Shown here in pieces: positions 17,323 to 27,143 of a stretch of DNA of 49,380 nucleotides (within the stretch, counting starts at the first letter, position 1; each line of letters begins with the position of its first letter). The position numbers were made by a program, and so were the translations under genes. Source of the DNA: Vibrio sp. CAU 1672. Lineage in GTDB: Bacteria; Pseudomonadota; Gammaproteobacteria; Enterobacterales; Vibrionaceae. Under the pieces are notes generated by a model. The model was given only the letters and a program-made list of their open reading frames with translations, did not search any database and was not told the origin of the DNA. The stretch spans positions 1 to 49,380 of the forward strand of contig NZ_JARHUF010000014.1 in the NCBI RefSeq assembly GCF_029223195.1, read 5' to 3'.

Positions 17323-17955
17323 ATGGTTCTAGGTAAACCTCAAACCGACCCAACATTAGAGTGGTTTCTTTCACACTGTCATATTCATAAGTACCCATCT
17401 AAAAGCACGCTGATCCATGCGGGCGAAAAAGCAGAAACTTTGTACTACATCGTAAAAGGTTCTGTAGCGGTTCTTATCAAAGACGAAGAAGGTAAGGAAA
17501 TGATCCTTTCTTACCTAAACCAAGGCGACTTCATTGGTGAGCTTGGTCTATTCGAAGAAGACCAAGAACGTACCGCCTGGGTCCGCGCAAAATCTCCTTG
17601 TGAAGTGGCAGAGATTTCGTTCAAAAAATTCCGTCAACTTATCCAAGTTAACCCAGACATCCTGATGCGCCTTTCTGCGCAAATGGCTCGTCGTTTACAA
17701 GTTACCAGCCAAAAAGTGGGTGACCTCGCGTTCCTAGACGTTACTGGTCGTATCGCTCAGACTCTTCTGAACCTGGCTAAACAGCCGGATGCGATGACTC
17801 ACCCAGATGGTATGCAAATCAAGATCACCCGTCAGGAAATTGGCCAGATCGTTGGCTGTTCTCGTGAGACAGTAGGTCGTATCCTGAAGATGCTGGAAGA
17901 GCAGAACCTTATTTCTGCGCACGGTAAAACTATCGTGGTTTACGGGACTCGTTAA
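17323..17955 (+). CDS. crp: cAMP receptor protein
   Basis: CRP is the global cAMP-dependent regulator of carbon use and, in vibrios, of competence, virulence and motility. The protein is 210 aa, the standard length. The cyclic-nucleotide pocket includes [10 protein letters not shown] at about 68-77 with Glu73 and Arg83-Thr84, and Thr128-Ser129 at the C-helix. The DNA-reading helix [14 protein letters not shown] carries Arg181, Glu182 and Arg186, the residues that contact TGTGA. The start [15 protein letters not shown] follows GCAGAGGAAG. Codon use is markedly more optimised than that of its neighbours, as expected for an abundant regulator. It is monocistronic, with a terminator 31 bp after the stop. 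Confidence 0.98.
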   Translation: MVLGKPQTDPTLEWFLSHCHIHKYPSKSTLIHAGEKAETLYYIVKGSVAVLIKDEEGKEMILSYLNQGDFIGELGLFEEDQERTAWVRAKSPCEVAEISFKKFRQLIQVNPDILMRLSAQMARRLQVTSQKVGDLAFLDVTGRIAQTLLNLAKQPDAMTHPDGMQIKITRQEIGQIVGCSRETVGRILKMLEEQNLISAHGKTIVVYGTR

Positions 17956-17986
17956 TTTCGCGCCAGAAATCGACGTTCAAGTTAAT

Positions 17987-18014
17987 AAAGCCACCCTTTC
18001 GGGTGGCTTTTTAC
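17987..18014 (+). terminator. Intrinsic terminator of crp
   Basis: AAAGCCACCC (17987-17996) and GGGTGGCTTT (18001-18010) form a perfect 10-bp stem with a TTTC loop, followed by further T residues. It lies between convergent crp and the DUF1338 gene and may serve both. Confidence 0.9.
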
Positions 18015-18032
18015 TTTCCGATGCAAGAAGCA

Positions 18033-18824
18033 TTAACCGTTGGTACTTTCAAAAATCTTATCGGCAGATGCTGCGACGAAGCCCGGATATAACTCACCGT
18101 TTTCCATGGGATAACGCTTGGCAAACTCATAAAAACCACCCGGAATAGTTTCGCTGCCTTCGCTGAAGCTGACACTCACTTTATCAGCCATAGTCGAAGA
18201 CTGCTCCAGCAGCACCTCTGGTGACCCCTTCACTTCGCCACCCGACTCATTGATGGTAAAGCCCGCTGAACGCAGCTGGTCGTTCACTTGTCTGACTTCC
18301 TGATGTTGGTTCAGCTGATTAACGCTGACCGTAAAATGGTTAGCGCCGTAGCCATGCGCAGCCAGCCAGGCGGCATACTCACTCTCTTTGGCCAACACTT
18401 GGTAATCGGCATAGCTTACCTGCCACAATCGCCCGCCCCACAAAAACTCTGGCCCTTGCAATTTACTCAGCTCCACCTGTTCAACCAGCCTGGCTACGAT
18501 CGCCTGTAGCTCAGCCGAGCACTCTTCGACTTTCAGCTCACTAATGAAAACTTTAGGTTGCGCCGGATCCGGATGCTCAAAATGCTTGGCGACCAGCTTT
18601 TTGCTTTCAAACACATAGTCACCACCAGGCAGGTAGCCTGCGGCTAAAAACGGTTTGGCCAGGGTCTCAACCCCCAGCGGTGCCACATTAAAAGTGCGTA
18701 AGGCAATATGATCATTAATCAGAGGTTCATCTTCTTGCAGAAGCTGGTGCACTTGCGCAGCCGAAGGGCAAAGACGTTGAATATAGTCTTGCCACAGTGA
18801 ATCAAATAACACATCTGGCGTCAT
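18033..18824 (-). CDS. DUF1338 protein, putative 2-oxoadipate dioxygenase/decarboxylase-like
   Basis: This is a 263-aa member of the DUF1338 family. One family member, Pseudomonas HglS, is an Fe(II) enzyme that turns 2-oxoadipate into D-2-hydroxyglutarate in lysine breakdown; that protein is much longer, so the activity here is only a possibility. Candidate metal ligands are His39 in NDHIALRTF, His163 in GYGANHFTVSVN and Glu233 in PGGFYEFAKRYP, a vicinal-oxygen-chelate-like 2-His-1-Glu set. The ATG at 18824 has a good AAGGAG ribosome-binding site. It lies 263 bp downstream of astD on the same strand, suggesting a link to amino-acid catabolism. It is convergent with crp. Confidence 0.8.
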   Translation of the reverse strand: MTPDVLFDSLWQDYIQRLCPSAAQVHQLLQEDEPLINDHIALRTFNVAPLGVETLAKPFLAAGYLPGGDYVFESKKLVAKHFEHPDPAQPKVFISELKVEECSAELQAIVARLVEQVELSKLQGPEFLWGGRLWQVSYADYQVLAKESEYAAWLAAHGYGANHFTVSVNQLNQHQEVRQVNDQLRSAGFTINESGGEVKGSPEVLLEQSSTMADKVSVSFSEGSETIPGGFYEFAKRYPMENGELYPGFVAASADKIFESTNG

Positions 18825-19087
18825 AACGACTCCTTGTTATGAGAGGGTTGGTTAAGGTAAGCAGCAATGGCGCCCCGTTGCAGGCAACAACGGCGCGGCC
18901 ATCAGCCAGTGACGGAAAGTGTCAGTCAGTCCAACACGCTTTACTGAGTCTTACGCTCACTATCGTGTTCCGCCAGTCCAGACTGCCCGCTCAAGCCGAG
19001 CTGACAGTTTGGCACGCGAATACTGTCGCACATGGTGTCCAGTAGCATATCTCTGCGGTAAAATACTGCAGGCATCAACGGCGCAGC

Positions 19088-20545
19088 TTACAGGCTCAGG
19101 CCCGGGCTTAATGTCTCAGGCAGCACCGTTTCATGCCCTTCCATCGACGCCATCGGGTAGGCACAGTAATCTGCCGCATAATAAGCACTCGGCCGCAGGT
19201 TGCCGGATGCCCCCGGACCACCGAATGGCGCGTCGCCACTCGCCCCGGTCAACTGGCGATTGCGGTTGACGATGCCGGCACGGATATGGTCGATAAAGTA
19301 TTGCCACTCTTGCTCATCGGTAGACACCAGACCGGCAGACAAGCCAAAACGGGTGTCGTTGGCCAGGTCTACGGCGTGTTCCAGCCCCTGGTAACGCACC
19401 ACTTGCAGCAACGGGCCAAAATACTCTTCATCCGGCAGCTCGGCGATATGGGTGACATCAATGATGCCCGGCGTCACAAACGCCGCTTCCCCGGCTTTGG
19501 CTTCGATCAGGCTCTCACCGCCAAGGGCGTGCAGCCTGGCTTGTGCCTGCAGAATAAACTGGGCTGCGGCAACCGAGATCTGCGGGCCCATAAATGGCGC
19601 AGGATCAGCAAAAGGTTGGTCGACACGGATCTTATGTGTGGCCTCAACCAGCCTGGTAATCAACACATCGCCTTTCTCACCCAGTGGAACATACAGGCGG
19701 CGGGCACAAGTGCAGCGCTGACCGGCACTGATGAAAGCCGACTGGATAATGGTGTACACCGTGGCATCCACGTCACCATAGTGCTCTGAGATGACCATCG
19801 GATTATTGCCGCCCATTTCCAGCGCCAGCATTTTTTCCGGCTGGCCGGCAAACTGGCGGTGTAGCAAGTGACCGGTACTGGCGCTGCCGGTAAACAGTAC
19901 CCCGTCAATGCCTTTCGCCTCCGCGAGCGCGATTCCGGTTTCTTTAGCCCCCTGAACCAGGTTAATTACCCCTTTCGGTAAACCCGCCTCTTGCCACAAT
20001 TTCATCGCCAGTTCACCGGTCCACGGGGTTTGCTCCGATGGTTTAAACACCACCGTATTCCCTGCCAGCAGTGCCGGAACGATATGGCCGTTGGGCAGGT
20101 GTCCGGGGAAGTTATACGGGCCGAACACCGCCATCACGCCGAGCGGACGGTGGCGCAGCACGATCTGGTTGCCAGCGGCCGCACGCATCGACTCCCCGGT
20201 ACGGTCGTGATAGGCACGGATCGATATCGCGATCTTCCCCGCCATCACCGCCGCTTCGGTGCGGGTTTCCCATAACGGTTTACCGGTTTCCTGAGCGATC
20301 ACCTGCGCAATTTTTTCACTGTTGGCTTTGACTTTCTCGGCAAAAGCCAGCACAACCGCTTCACGCTCGGCAAAAGGACGCCTTTTCCACTCGACAAACG
20401 CGGCACGGGCAGCCGCAACCGCCCGGTTAACTTGTTCGCTTGTTGCCGCCTTGCCTTGCCATACGATCTCTTGGCTATAAGGCGTCAGGGAAGCAAATGC
20501 CTCTCCCTCGCCGGCGACCCATTCACCTGCAATCCAATGTGTCAT
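19088..20545 (-). CDS. astD: Succinylglutamate-semialdehyde dehydrogenase
   Basis: AstD oxidises N-succinylglutamate 5-semialdehyde with NAD+, the fourth step of the arginine succinyltransferase (AST) pathway. The start was set at the ATG at 20545 (485 aa, [14 protein letters not shown]) with a TAAGGAAC ribosome-binding site, not 24 bp upstream. It is an aldehyde dehydrogenase fold: NAD-binding [14 protein letters not shown], catalytic Glu in LEMGGNNP and nucleophilic Cys in [12 protein letters not shown]. The C-terminal region [20 protein letters not shown] is diagnostic of AstD. It is the third gene of argD/astC-astA-astD, 27 bp after astA. The other pathway enzymes, AstB and AstE, are not in this window. 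Confidence 0.95.
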   Translation of the reverse strand: MTHWIAGEWVAGEGEAFASLTPYSQEIVWQGKAATSEQVNRAVAAARAAFVEWKRRPFAEREAVVLAFAEKVKANSEKIAQVIAQETGKPLWETRTEAAVMAGKIAISIRAYHDRTGESMRAAAGNQIVLRHRPLGVMAVFGPYNFPGHLPNGHIVPALLAGNTVVFKPSEQTPWTGELAMKLWQEAGLPKGVINLVQGAKETGIALAEAKGIDGVLFTGSASTGHLLHRQFAGQPEKMLALEMGGNNPMVISEHYGDVDATVYTIIQSAFISAGQRCTCARRLYVPLGEKGDVLITRLVEATHKIRVDQPFADPAPFMGPQISVAAAQFILQAQARLHALGGESLIEAKAGEAAFVTPGIIDVTHIAELPDEEYFGPLLQVVRYQGLEHAVDLANDTRFGLSAGLVSTDEQEWQYFIDHIRAGIVNRNRQLTGASGDAPFGGPGASGNLRPSAYYAADYCAYPMASMEGHETVLPETLSPGLSL

Positions 20546-20572
20546 GATTTGTTCCTTACAATCTGTCATTCA

Positions 20573-21592
20573 TCACTGCGGCAGAAGGCGGACAAAGTCG
20601 CCCTCCTCAACCAGAAGCGCATCGGCAACATCGGGCGCCAACACGACACTCTGGGTTTCAGCGTCATAGGCGGCCTTGGTTGCCGCTGCGCGGAAGTGGT
20701 CAAACGACGAGTTACACATTAAAAAGTCTTGTGTACTGTTATGCTCCGAGATTTTGACCTGGGCACGGAATGAATGGCGCACCGACTCGATATTACGCAA
20801 ATCGCACTCCACCGTCGGCCCGCCGTCAAAGATGTCGACGTAGCCCCGGTTAGTAAAGCCTTCCCGCTCCAGCAGTTTCAAGGCAGGACGGGTGTTCTCA
20901 TGCACCTTACCAATCACCGCCTGAGCTGCAGGGCTGAGTAAGTTGATATAAATCGGCAACTTCGGCATTAAATCGGCGATAAACCCTTTCTTGCCAATTC
21001 CTGTCAGATAATCAGCCAAAGTAAAGTCAATCGAGAAGAAATGTTCTTGCAGCCACTGCCAGAACGGCGAATTACCATCAGCATCTGACACCCCACGCAT
21101 CTCAGCAAAAATGGTTTGCGAAAAACGCTCCGGATGCTCAGCCATCATCAGGAAACGGCATTTTGACATCAGGCGACCATTCAACCCGCCACGGAACTTC
21201 TCACGCAGGAACAGGGTACAAACCTCACTGCATCCGGTGTAGTTATTGCCAAATGTCAGCAGCTTGACCACATTGTTAACTCCTAGTTTTGGTGAAGAGT
21301 GAACAATCTTACTGATGTGATAGGAATAAAACGGCACATCCCAGCCAATTGATGCTTCAACCCCGGTGGTACCAGCGACTTCGCCAGTTTCAGAGTCAAC
21401 ACCGACCATCAGGTAGCCTTCATCACCGGGCTGACTAACGTCAGATTTGCCAAAACTGTATTCTGAGTGTTTGATTCGATTGGTTAACAGTTCTTCGTTA
21501 ACCGGCAGAGAAGTAAAACCATGCCCTGATTCCACTGCGCAGGTGTGCAGCGCATCGTAATCAGACATAGAAATAGGGCGAACAACTAGCAT
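20573..21592 (-). CDS. astA: Arginine N-succinyltransferase
   Basis: AstA catalyses the first AST step, transferring succinyl from succinyl-CoA to the alpha-amino group of arginine (GNAT-like fold). The protein is 339 aa from the ATG at 21592, chosen for GGAGGGAG upstream and the family N-terminus MLVVRPISMSDYDALHTCAV. Conserved stretches include FYSYHISKIVHSSPKLGV, EVCTLFLREKFRGGLNGRLM and YVDIFDGGPTVECDL. It lies between argD/astC (87 bp upstream) and astD (27 bp downstream), on one transcript. A proteobacterial single-subunit type is assumed rather than an AruF/AruG pair, as only one copy is present. Confidence 0.95.
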   Translation of the reverse strand: MLVVRPISMSDYDALHTCAVESGHGFTSLPVNEELLTNRIKHSEYSFGKSDVSQPGDEGYLMVGVDSETGEVAGTTGVEASIGWDVPFYSYHISKIVHSSPKLGVNNVVKLLTFGNNYTGCSEVCTLFLREKFRGGLNGRLMSKCRFLMMAEHPERFSQTIFAEMRGVSDADGNSPFWQWLQEHFFSIDFTLADYLTGIGKKGFIADLMPKLPIYINLLSPAAQAVIGKVHENTRPALKLLEREGFTNRGYVDIFDGGPTVECDLRNIESVRHSFRAQVKISEHNSTQDFLMCNSSFDHFRAAATKAAYDAETQSVVLAPDVADALLVEEGDFVRLLPQ

Positions 21593-21679
21593 CAATACTC
21601 CCTCCAGATGCAAGAAAATCCTAACAAATTGTAGGAACAGCCCCCATCAGCACTCCTTGACGGGGGACAGCTTAGACGA

Positions 21680-22891
21680 TTAAACCAGGGTAGCGATCGC
21701 TTTATCCAGTTTCGCCAAGCCTTCTTCGATTTCTTGTTTGGTAATCACCAGTGATGGGGTGAAGCGGACGACATTGGCCCCCGCCACCAGTACCATTAAA
21801 CCTTGTTTACCTGCGGCAACCAGCACGTCACGCGCACGCCCTTGCCACTCATCATTCAACGCCGCACCCAGCAATAACCCTTTACCACGAACTTCGGAGA
21901 AGATGTGGTACTTGGAATTGATCTTGGCTAAACCTTCACGGAACAGTGCTTCACGCTCTTTCACACCCTGCAGGGTTTCTGGCTTCGACACTTCTTCAAC
22001 CACCGCTTCGGCGACTGCACACGCCAGAGGGTTACCACCATAAGTTGACCCATGGGTACCCACTTTCAGATGCTCGGCCAGCTTCGCAGTGGTCAGCATC
22101 GCCCCGATAGGAAAACCGCCGCCCAGTGACTTCGCTGTGCTGAGGATATCCGGGGTAACACCCAGCCCCTGGTAAGCATAGAAGTGGCCGGTACGACCGT
22201 TACCGGTCTGCACTTCATCAAAGATCAGCAGCGCGTTGTGCTTATCACACAGTTCACGCACCGCCTGAACGAACTCCGCTGTCGGTGGCACAATACCGCC
22301 TTCACCTTGCAGGGGCTCCATCATTACCGCACAGGTACGATCGGAAATTTGAGCCTGCAACGCTTCAACATCATTGTAAGGCAGGTGAGTGACATCACCC
22401 GGCTTAGGGCCGAAACCATCTGAGTAGGCCTCTTGGCCGCCAACCGTCACCGTGAAGAAGGTACGCCCGTGAAAGCCTTGCTGAAACGCGATGATTTCTG
22501 ATTTCTCCGGGCCATAGACGTCTGCGGCATAGCGGCGAGCCAGTTTGAGCGCGGCTTCGTTAGCCTCCGCCCCGGAGTTGGCGAAGAACACCCGTTCCGC
22601 AAAACTGACTTCGGTGAGTTTCTTTGCCAAGCGCAACGCTGGCTCGTTGGTCATGACATTACTTAAATGCCAGAGTTTGTTGCCTTGCTCGACCAGAGCA
22701 TTGACCATCGCCGGATGGCAATGACCGAGGCAGCTCACTGCAATACCACCAGCAAAATCGATGTACTCATTGCCACCTTGATCCCACACCCGCGAACCTT
22801 CACCTTTCACGGGGATCATTTCCATCGGGTTATAGCAAGGCACCATCACCTCATCGAATAAACTGCGCTCTACTTTCTTTTCCATAGTCAT
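21680..22891 (-). CDS. argD: Acetylornithine/succinylornithine aminotransferase
   Basis: This is a PLP-dependent class III aminotransferase, 403 aa. In vibrios one enzyme is thought to serve both arginine synthesis (N-acetylornithine, ArgD) and breakdown (N-succinylornithine, AstC). Its place at the head of astA-astD argues for the catabolic role, while the neighbouring pabA recalls the argD-pabA pair of E. coli. The PLP lysine is Lys254 in [15 protein letters not shown]. Other motifs are [18 protein letters not shown] and [15 protein letters not shown]. The ATG at 22891 has AAAGGA seven bases upstream. A good promoter lies about 90 bp upstream, with an ArgR-like box beyond it. Confidence 0.92.
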   Translation of the reverse strand: MTMEKKVERSLFDEVMVPCYNPMEMIPVKGEGSRVWDQGGNEYIDFAGGIAVSCLGHCHPAMVNALVEQGNKLWHLSNVMTNEPALRLAKKLTEVSFAERVFFANSGAEANEAALKLARRYAADVYGPEKSEIIAFQQGFHGRTFFTVTVGGQEAYSDGFGPKPGDVTHLPYNDVEALQAQISDRTCAVMMEPLQGEGGIVPPTAEFVQAVRELCDKHNALLIFDEVQTGNGRTGHFYAYQGLGVTPDILSTAKSLGGGFPIGAMLTTAKLAEHLKVGTHGSTYGGNPLACAVAEAVVEEVSKPETLQGVKEREALFREGLAKINSKYHIFSEVRGKGLLLGAALNDEWQGRARDVLVAAGKQGLMVLVAGANVVRFTPSLVITKQEIEEGLAKLDKAIATLV

Positions 22892-22987
22892 TGCATATTC
22901 CTTTCTGATACCGCATGCCTAGCAGATAAGCGAATTTAGCCGGCTAGCTGGCCAGCAAATAATGTTTTGCATTTACACTGATGCGGC

Positions 22988-23017
22988 ATTGTATTTACAT
23001 TTATTTAACCATTTCAA
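22988..23017 (-). promoter_or_regulatory. Candidate sigma-70 promoter for argD-astA-astD
   Basis: On the minus strand, TTGAAA (23012-23017) and TACAAT (22988-22993) are 18 bp apart, with an AT-rich spacer. This gives a leader of about 90 nt. No sigma-54 (GG-N10-GC) element was recognised, unlike the E. coli ast operon. Confidence 0.5.
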
Positions 23018-23067
23018 TAGTGAATTATGCTTTTCAGTCGCCGGGTCCGCTACCGCTAATCACTATG

Positions 23068-23085
23068 TATGATTATTTATGCATT
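23068..23085. promoter_or_regulatory. ArgR box-like 18-mer
   Basis: TATGATTATTTATGCATT matches the ARG-box core TGAATAATTATTCA at 11 of 14 positions with correct half-site spacing. It lies about 50 bp upstream of the -35. Only one box was found, whereas ArgR usually binds paired boxes 3 bp apart, so this is tentative. Confidence 0.35.
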
Positions 23086-23170
23086 AACATGAGCCAATAG
23101 AGAAGCTTTTTTTTTAAAAAGCCAATAATAGCAAGCTTCCACCAGCTGCAATTTGGATATACGGCTAACA

Positions 23171-23195
23171 AAAACTATGTGGAACGCATAGTTTT
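23171..23195 (-). terminator. Probable terminator of pabA
   Basis: AAAACTATG (23171-23179) and CATAGTTTT (23187-23195) form a perfect 9-bp stem with a 7-nt loop. On the minus strand the second arm runs into T5G. It lies 57 bp after the pabA stop. The low GC content makes it weaker than the other terminators here. Confidence 0.6.
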
Positions 23196-23251
23196 GCATT
23201 CTGCTTATGAGTGGATAAAGATGAAGAAATTGTTAAGAAAGGTGATCAAGA

Positions 23252-23839
23252 TCAATTCATGCGCCGGGCGAGAAAATTGGCCAGCAATTGATGACCTTGC
23301 TCAGTCTTGATCGATTCAGGATGAAACTGGACCGCGTCAATCGGCAGGGTTTTATGCTGGTAGCCCATGATTTCGTCCATCGTACCGTCCGGCAGTTCGG
23401 TCCAGGCAGTCAGCTCAAACACCTCTGGCAGGGTACCGTTCTTCACCACCAGAGAGTGATAACGGGTCACCGTGAGCGGATTGTTGAGGTTGTGAAACAC
23501 ACTGCGGCCATTGTGCCGGATCGGGGAGGTTTTACCGTGCATAACCTGCCTGGCACGCACCACCTGGCCGCCAAAAACCTGGGCGATCGCCTGATGACCA
23601 AGACACACCCCGAGTATCGGCAGCTTACCGGCAAAGTGTTCGATGGCCTGCAGCGAGATCCCCGCCTCATTGGGCGTACAGGGCCCGGGAGAGATAACCA
23701 GGTGGCTAGGGTTGAGCGCCTCAATACCCTGAATGTCGATTTCATCATTACGCACTACCCTCACCTCTGCGCCAAGCTCGCAGAAATATTGGTATAGGTT
23801 GTAAGTAAAAGAGTCATAGTTATCGATGATCAACAACAT
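23252..23839 (-). CDS. pabA: Aminodeoxychorismate/anthranilate synthase glutaminase component
   Basis: This is a class I glutamine amidotransferase, 195 aa, that supplies ammonia to PabB for 4-amino-4-deoxychorismate (folate), and in some species also to TrpE. The triad is Cys79 (LGVCLGHQ), His173 and Glu175 (FHPES). The N-terminus [19 protein letters not shown] sets the start at 23839; a longer in-frame extension to 24031 runs through the exeM terminator and is not protein-like. The ribosome-binding site is poor. Proximity to argD is the E. coli arrangement and favours PabA over TrpG, since no trp genes are nearby. Confidence 0.9.
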   Translation of the reverse strand: MLLIIDNYDSFTYNLYQYFCELGAEVRVVRNDEIDIQGIEALNPSHLVISPGPCTPNEAGISLQAIEHFAGKLPILGVCLGHQAIAQVFGGQVVRARQVMHGKTSPIRHNGRSVFHNLNNPLTVTRYHSLVVKNGTLPEVFELTAWTELPDGTMDEIMGYQHKTLPIDAVQFHPESIKTEQGHQLLANFLARRMN

Positions 23840-23956
23840 AAAGAGTCGCTTGCTCCCAGTCCGTGTGTGGCAATCTGCAGTTAACAATGCGCACGTTTGT
23901 CGCCATTGAAGGCGGTATTTTGCTATACCAGGCCAGAAAGGCAAGTGTTTGCGCAA

Positions 23957-23982
23957 TAAAAAGGCCAGCATACGCTGGCCTT
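23957..23982 (-). terminator. Intrinsic terminator of exeM
   Basis: AAGGCCAGC (23961-23969) and GCTGGCCTT (23974-23982) form a 9-bp stem with a 4-nt loop, followed on the minus strand by a short T-run. It lies 24 bp after the exeM stop. Confidence 0.85.
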
Positions 23983-24005
23983 GAGTCTTTACACAGATAG
24001 GGCAA

Positions 24006-27000
24006 TTATCGACAGCGACGGAACGCGCCAAGGCCCAACAGCGCTAGCAATGCGCCAAAGCCGAACGAACCACCACTACCGTCTTTTTCAGGGTAGACCG
24101 GTTTAACGTTACTCGAGTCACGCTTGACCAGGCTCACTTCCATTGTCTTGCTGCTCACCACTTCACCTTCTCCACGTTTCAGTGTCATGGTCAGCTTGTA
24201 CTTGCCGACAGGCAGCTTCGCCGCATCAAACTTCACCAGCTGAGCACCGTCTTTACTCAGCGTCTCTTGTGAAAACGCTGGCGCTGTTGCCGGCTGCGGT
24301 GAGATAGACAGGCTGGCGATATCACCTTCCAGCGCGGTTTCCGGTAGTGCAAAACCGATGTCAGCACGGCCGCTCTTAGTCGCAATCGTCACCAGACCTT
24401 CACCCGCTTCGCCGTACTTGTAGCCCAGAGCAACCAGAGCTGAGTCGTGATCCGATGAACGGTATGGATCCTGTGCGTAGAATGGGTTTGGCTCATTTTC
24501 ATCCCCACCCTTGTAACGGTTGTTGTAATCGTACAGAGTCGATTCCGGGGCGTTAATATGCCAGTCAACCGCATCCACCAGACGCTTCTCTAGCGATCCT
24601 GAAAGCAACAGGTGATCCAGAGAGCCGACTTCATCATTGTACGAGTAACTCCACGATGTTTCGCCCTCGGCAGTCATATGATCCACCGCATTGAGGTAGC
24701 CGTAGGTCTTGGTGATCACTTTGCCCTCAGGACCAAACTGTGGCTGCTTCCCAATAAAGGTATAGCCGGCGGCCTTGAGCTCTTTGCCGGTCGGGTTTGA
24801 GGTCAACACCAGCATCGGGTCTTCTTTGGCATACGAGTTCATATCACCGAGTACCACGCGGTCCCCGCCGATCTTCGCCAACTCTTCACCCAGGTGGTAG
24901 GCCGCAGCTACGCGGAAGTTTTCACATGAGCCCTGGAAGTCATTATCCACCGCTTTGGTGCCTTCAAAATCGTCCCAGCAGGTAGAGCCTTTTGATTTCA
25001 GGTGGTTAACCGCGACCGTCAAACGTTTACCAGTATTGAGAACCTGGAAAGTCGCCGCAACGGTATTGCGCTGGTAGTTATCACCACTTTCAAGCAGCTC
25101 ACCTTTCTTGTCCAGTAGCGGTGTACCATTTTCATCCACGATCATCGGCGCGTGCTGCGCTGGCATCGGGATCACTTTACCGTTGATGACCGACACCTTG
25201 GATGGACGGTAAATGATACCGGTGGTGATCGCATCTGAGCCGACGGTGTCTTGATCATCTAAGATCGTATCACCGTTTTTGTCGAAGCCAACAAAGACAT
25301 AACGGTTGTGGATCGAGTTCTGTTTGTTACGATCGCCATAATCTTCGTCGTAGTACTTGGCATTAATCGCCGCCAGTAGCTCATTGATCGCACTGAAGTC
25401 ACCGAAACCGTTGTTTTCCACTTCCATCAAGCCAACGATGTCTGCATCCAGGCCGTAGATCGCTTCCACAATCTTCGCCTGCTGACGCTCAAACTCTTGC
25501 TGGGACTCTGCACCACGGTTGTCACCGAAGCTGTTATCCGAGCCACCGAAAGGAGAGTTGAAGTAGTTGAGTACGTTCTGCGTTGCCACCTTAATGCTGA
25601 ATGAGTCTGTCGCCGGGTAGGCGTCGTTGGTCTCATTAATTTCTGGTGCTTTGGTCCGGTCGGTATTATGGGTAAAGGCGTTTTTATCCACGTTGTTGGT
25701 CGGGATCAGGCGGAACTCTTTATGTGAGTAGTGCAGTACCCCTTCCAGGCCGGTGACCGTATCATTGATGCGGATGTAGTTGTTCTTCGGATCCGCGAAG
25801 AAGTCCGGGTAGTAAGGGATCTGGCCATTTGGCGCTTTCGCATCGCTGTCGACGAAGATACGGAAGTCTTTGTTCTCAGCACTTTGTGCATAAGACTCGT
25901 CACTGCCGGCAACGTGATCCTGGTTTGGCTGTGGGTTCGGACGTTTATACGCCAGCACCATGTTGTTACGGTAGCTGCTGTAGTCAAAGCTGAACGAGCG
26001 CGAGACACGCATGTTTTGCTCGCCCTCTTCGGCGGCATCCATGTCTTTAACCAACTTCACCGGCATGCCTTCCAGGCGCTCTAGCGTCGAACGGAAGTTT
26101 TCATCATCGCTATCGATGCGCACTAGCTCCACAGGTGTAGGCGCTACTTGAGAAGTGTTTTCGACTTCCCAGATATTATTGGTTGGGATCAGTGTGGTCA
26201 TGCCGTAATCTTCTTTGACTTTTGCCCGCACACACACTTGCTGGCCAATCATCGACTCGGCAACCTCACCACTGGTTTTAACAAAGATACCGTCTGAACT
26301 ACGAACCTCACCGTCAGCATTGTCATCGTACAGGTAGAAACCTTTAACCAAACTCGTGCCAATTGCACTGACTGTACCACGCACTAAGTACTCATCTTCA
26401 GATTCATATTGCCCTTCGGCAATCAGCGGCGAAGAGTAGCCCGTACCCTGAACCTCACCAATGTATTTGGTTGAAAGGCCTTCCGCGTCGGTACAAGGAG
26501 TGGTGCTAAGTGGCGGCTCTTCAAATGTTGGTTTACCCAAATCGTCGTAGGTATCCACCGGATGCTCAACCCAGCCTTTGCTATTGAACTCAGCAGAAGG
26601 CGTTAACGTATCATTGGTACGGCGGTAAGTAACATTAGCTCCCCAGTTATCACTGTTTTTGCCAATAATGTCATGGATGTCGTCGGCATCGGCGCTTTTC
26701 GCAATCCAAACCGCTTCACCACCGTTAAAGTTCAATGCATTGTATTTTACTTGACTGAAGCTGCCCGCGATGATCGGGGTGATGCCATTGTCGCTGATCG
26801 CACTCTGTAAACTGTCAGTAGCGTCAGAGTTGATGATCACGATTGAACCATTGGCCGGTACGGTCACACCATCTAGCACTGGCGTACTGCCATCAGGCAG
26901 CACCACTTTGTTCTTGTAGCTGCTAAAGTACAGTGCGTAATCACCGTTGAACGTGAAGTCAGTGATACCGGTGTTAGTGATTTCAATCGCGCTGTTAGTA

Positions 27001-27122
27001 GCGTAATTGCTTACGCCGCCTTCAACATACTCAGAAATAATAATGTTATTGATGTCTGCCAGTGCCGCGCCGCTTAGTACACTACTAATCGCACCCGCGA
27101 GCAGGGTCATTTTTTTGTTCAT
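24006..27122 (-). CDS. exeM: ExeM/NucH-type extracellular endonuclease with GlyGly-CTERM tail
   Basis: This is a large (1038 aa) secreted nuclease of the ExeM/Xds type, which degrades extracellular DNA for nutrients and biofilm release in Shewanella and V. cholerae. A signal peptide (residues 1-22, ending SGAALA) is followed by a lamin-tail-like domain (about 23-165: [20 protein letters not shown]). An OB-like domain (about 210-330) comes next. The endonuclease/exonuclease/phosphatase domain starts near residue 505 ([16 protein letters not shown]), with [26 protein letters not shown] and a catalytic [11 protein letters not shown]. The C-terminus ([20 protein letters not shown], then RRCR) is a GlyGly-CTERM sorting signal, cleaved by rhombosortase in type II-secreting bacteria. 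It is co-transcribed with the porin 21 bp upstream. Confidence 0.93.
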   Translation of the reverse strand: MNKKMTLLAGAISSVLSGAALADINNIIISEYVEGGVSNYATNSAIEITNTGITDFTFNGDYALYFSSYKNKVVLPDGSTPVLDGVTVPANGSIVIINSDATDSLQSAISDNGITPIIAGSFSQVKYNALNFNGGEAVWIAKSADADDIHDIIGKNSDNWGANVTYRRTNDTLTPSAEFNSKGWVEHPVDTYDDLGKPTFEEPPLSTTPCTDAEGLSTKYIGEVQGTGYSSPLIAEGQYESEDEYLVRGTVSAIGTSLVKGFYLYDDNADGEVRSSDGIFVKTSGEVAESMIGQQVCVRAKVKEDYGMTTLIPTNNIWEVENTSQVAPTPVELVRIDSDDENFRSTLERLEGMPVKLVKDMDAAEEGEQNMRVSRSFSFDYSSYRNNMVLAYKRPNPQPNQDHVAGSDESYAQSAENKDFRIFVDSDAKAPNGQIPYYPDFFADPKNNYIRINDTVTGLEGVLHYSHKEFRLIPTNNVDKNAFTHNTDRTKAPEINETNDAYPATDSFSIKVATQNVLNYFNSPFGGSDNSFGDNRGAESQQEFERQQAKIVEAIYGLDADIVGLMEVENNGFGDFSAINELLAAINAKYYDEDYGDRNKQNSIHNRYVFVGFDKNGDTILDDQDTVGSDAITTGIIYRPSKVSVINGKVIPMPAQHAPMIVDENGTPLLDKKGELLESGDNYQRNTVAATFQVLNTGKRLTVAVNHLKSKGSTCWDDFEGTKAVDNDFQGSCENFRVAAAYHLGEELAKIGGDRVVLGDMNSYAKEDPMLVLTSNPTGKELKAAGYTFIGKQPQFGPEGKVITKTYGYLNAVDHMTAEGETSWSYSYNDEVGSLDHLLLSGSLEKRLVDAVDWHINAPESTLYDYNNRYKGGDENEPNPFYAQDPYRSSDHDSALVALGYKYGEAGEGLVTIATKSGRADIGFALPETALEGDIASLSISPQPATAPAFSQETLSKDGAQLVKFDAAKLPVGKYKLTMTLKRGEGEVVSSKTMEVSLVKRDSSNVKPVYPEKDGSGGSFGFGALLALLGLGAFRRCR

Positions 27123-27143
27123 GGAAAATCTCTCTCTTGTGGA

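Larger units (their letters stand above)
22892..23251. other. 360-bp intergenic region between argD and pabA
   Basis: There is no gene here. It holds the candidate argD-astA-astD promoter (22988-23017), an ARG-box-like 18-mer (23068-23085) and a hairpin with a T-run that looks like the pabA terminator (23171-23195). The region is AT-rich and includes a T9 run near 23107-23116. Confidence 0.7.

Noticed and set aside
18941..19075. 44-codon reading frame on the minus strand between astD and the DUF1338 gene
   Set aside because: It has no recognisable features, weak start context and random-looking composition; probably chance.
23021..23036. TGAATTATGCTTTTCA as an ARG box
   Set aside because: The half-site spacing is 6 bp rather than 4, so it does not fit the ArgR consensus.
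23840..24031. N-terminal extension of PabA to an upstream in-frame start
   Set aside because: The extension runs through the exeM terminator hairpin and lacks similarity to the family, which begins [11 protein letters not shown].
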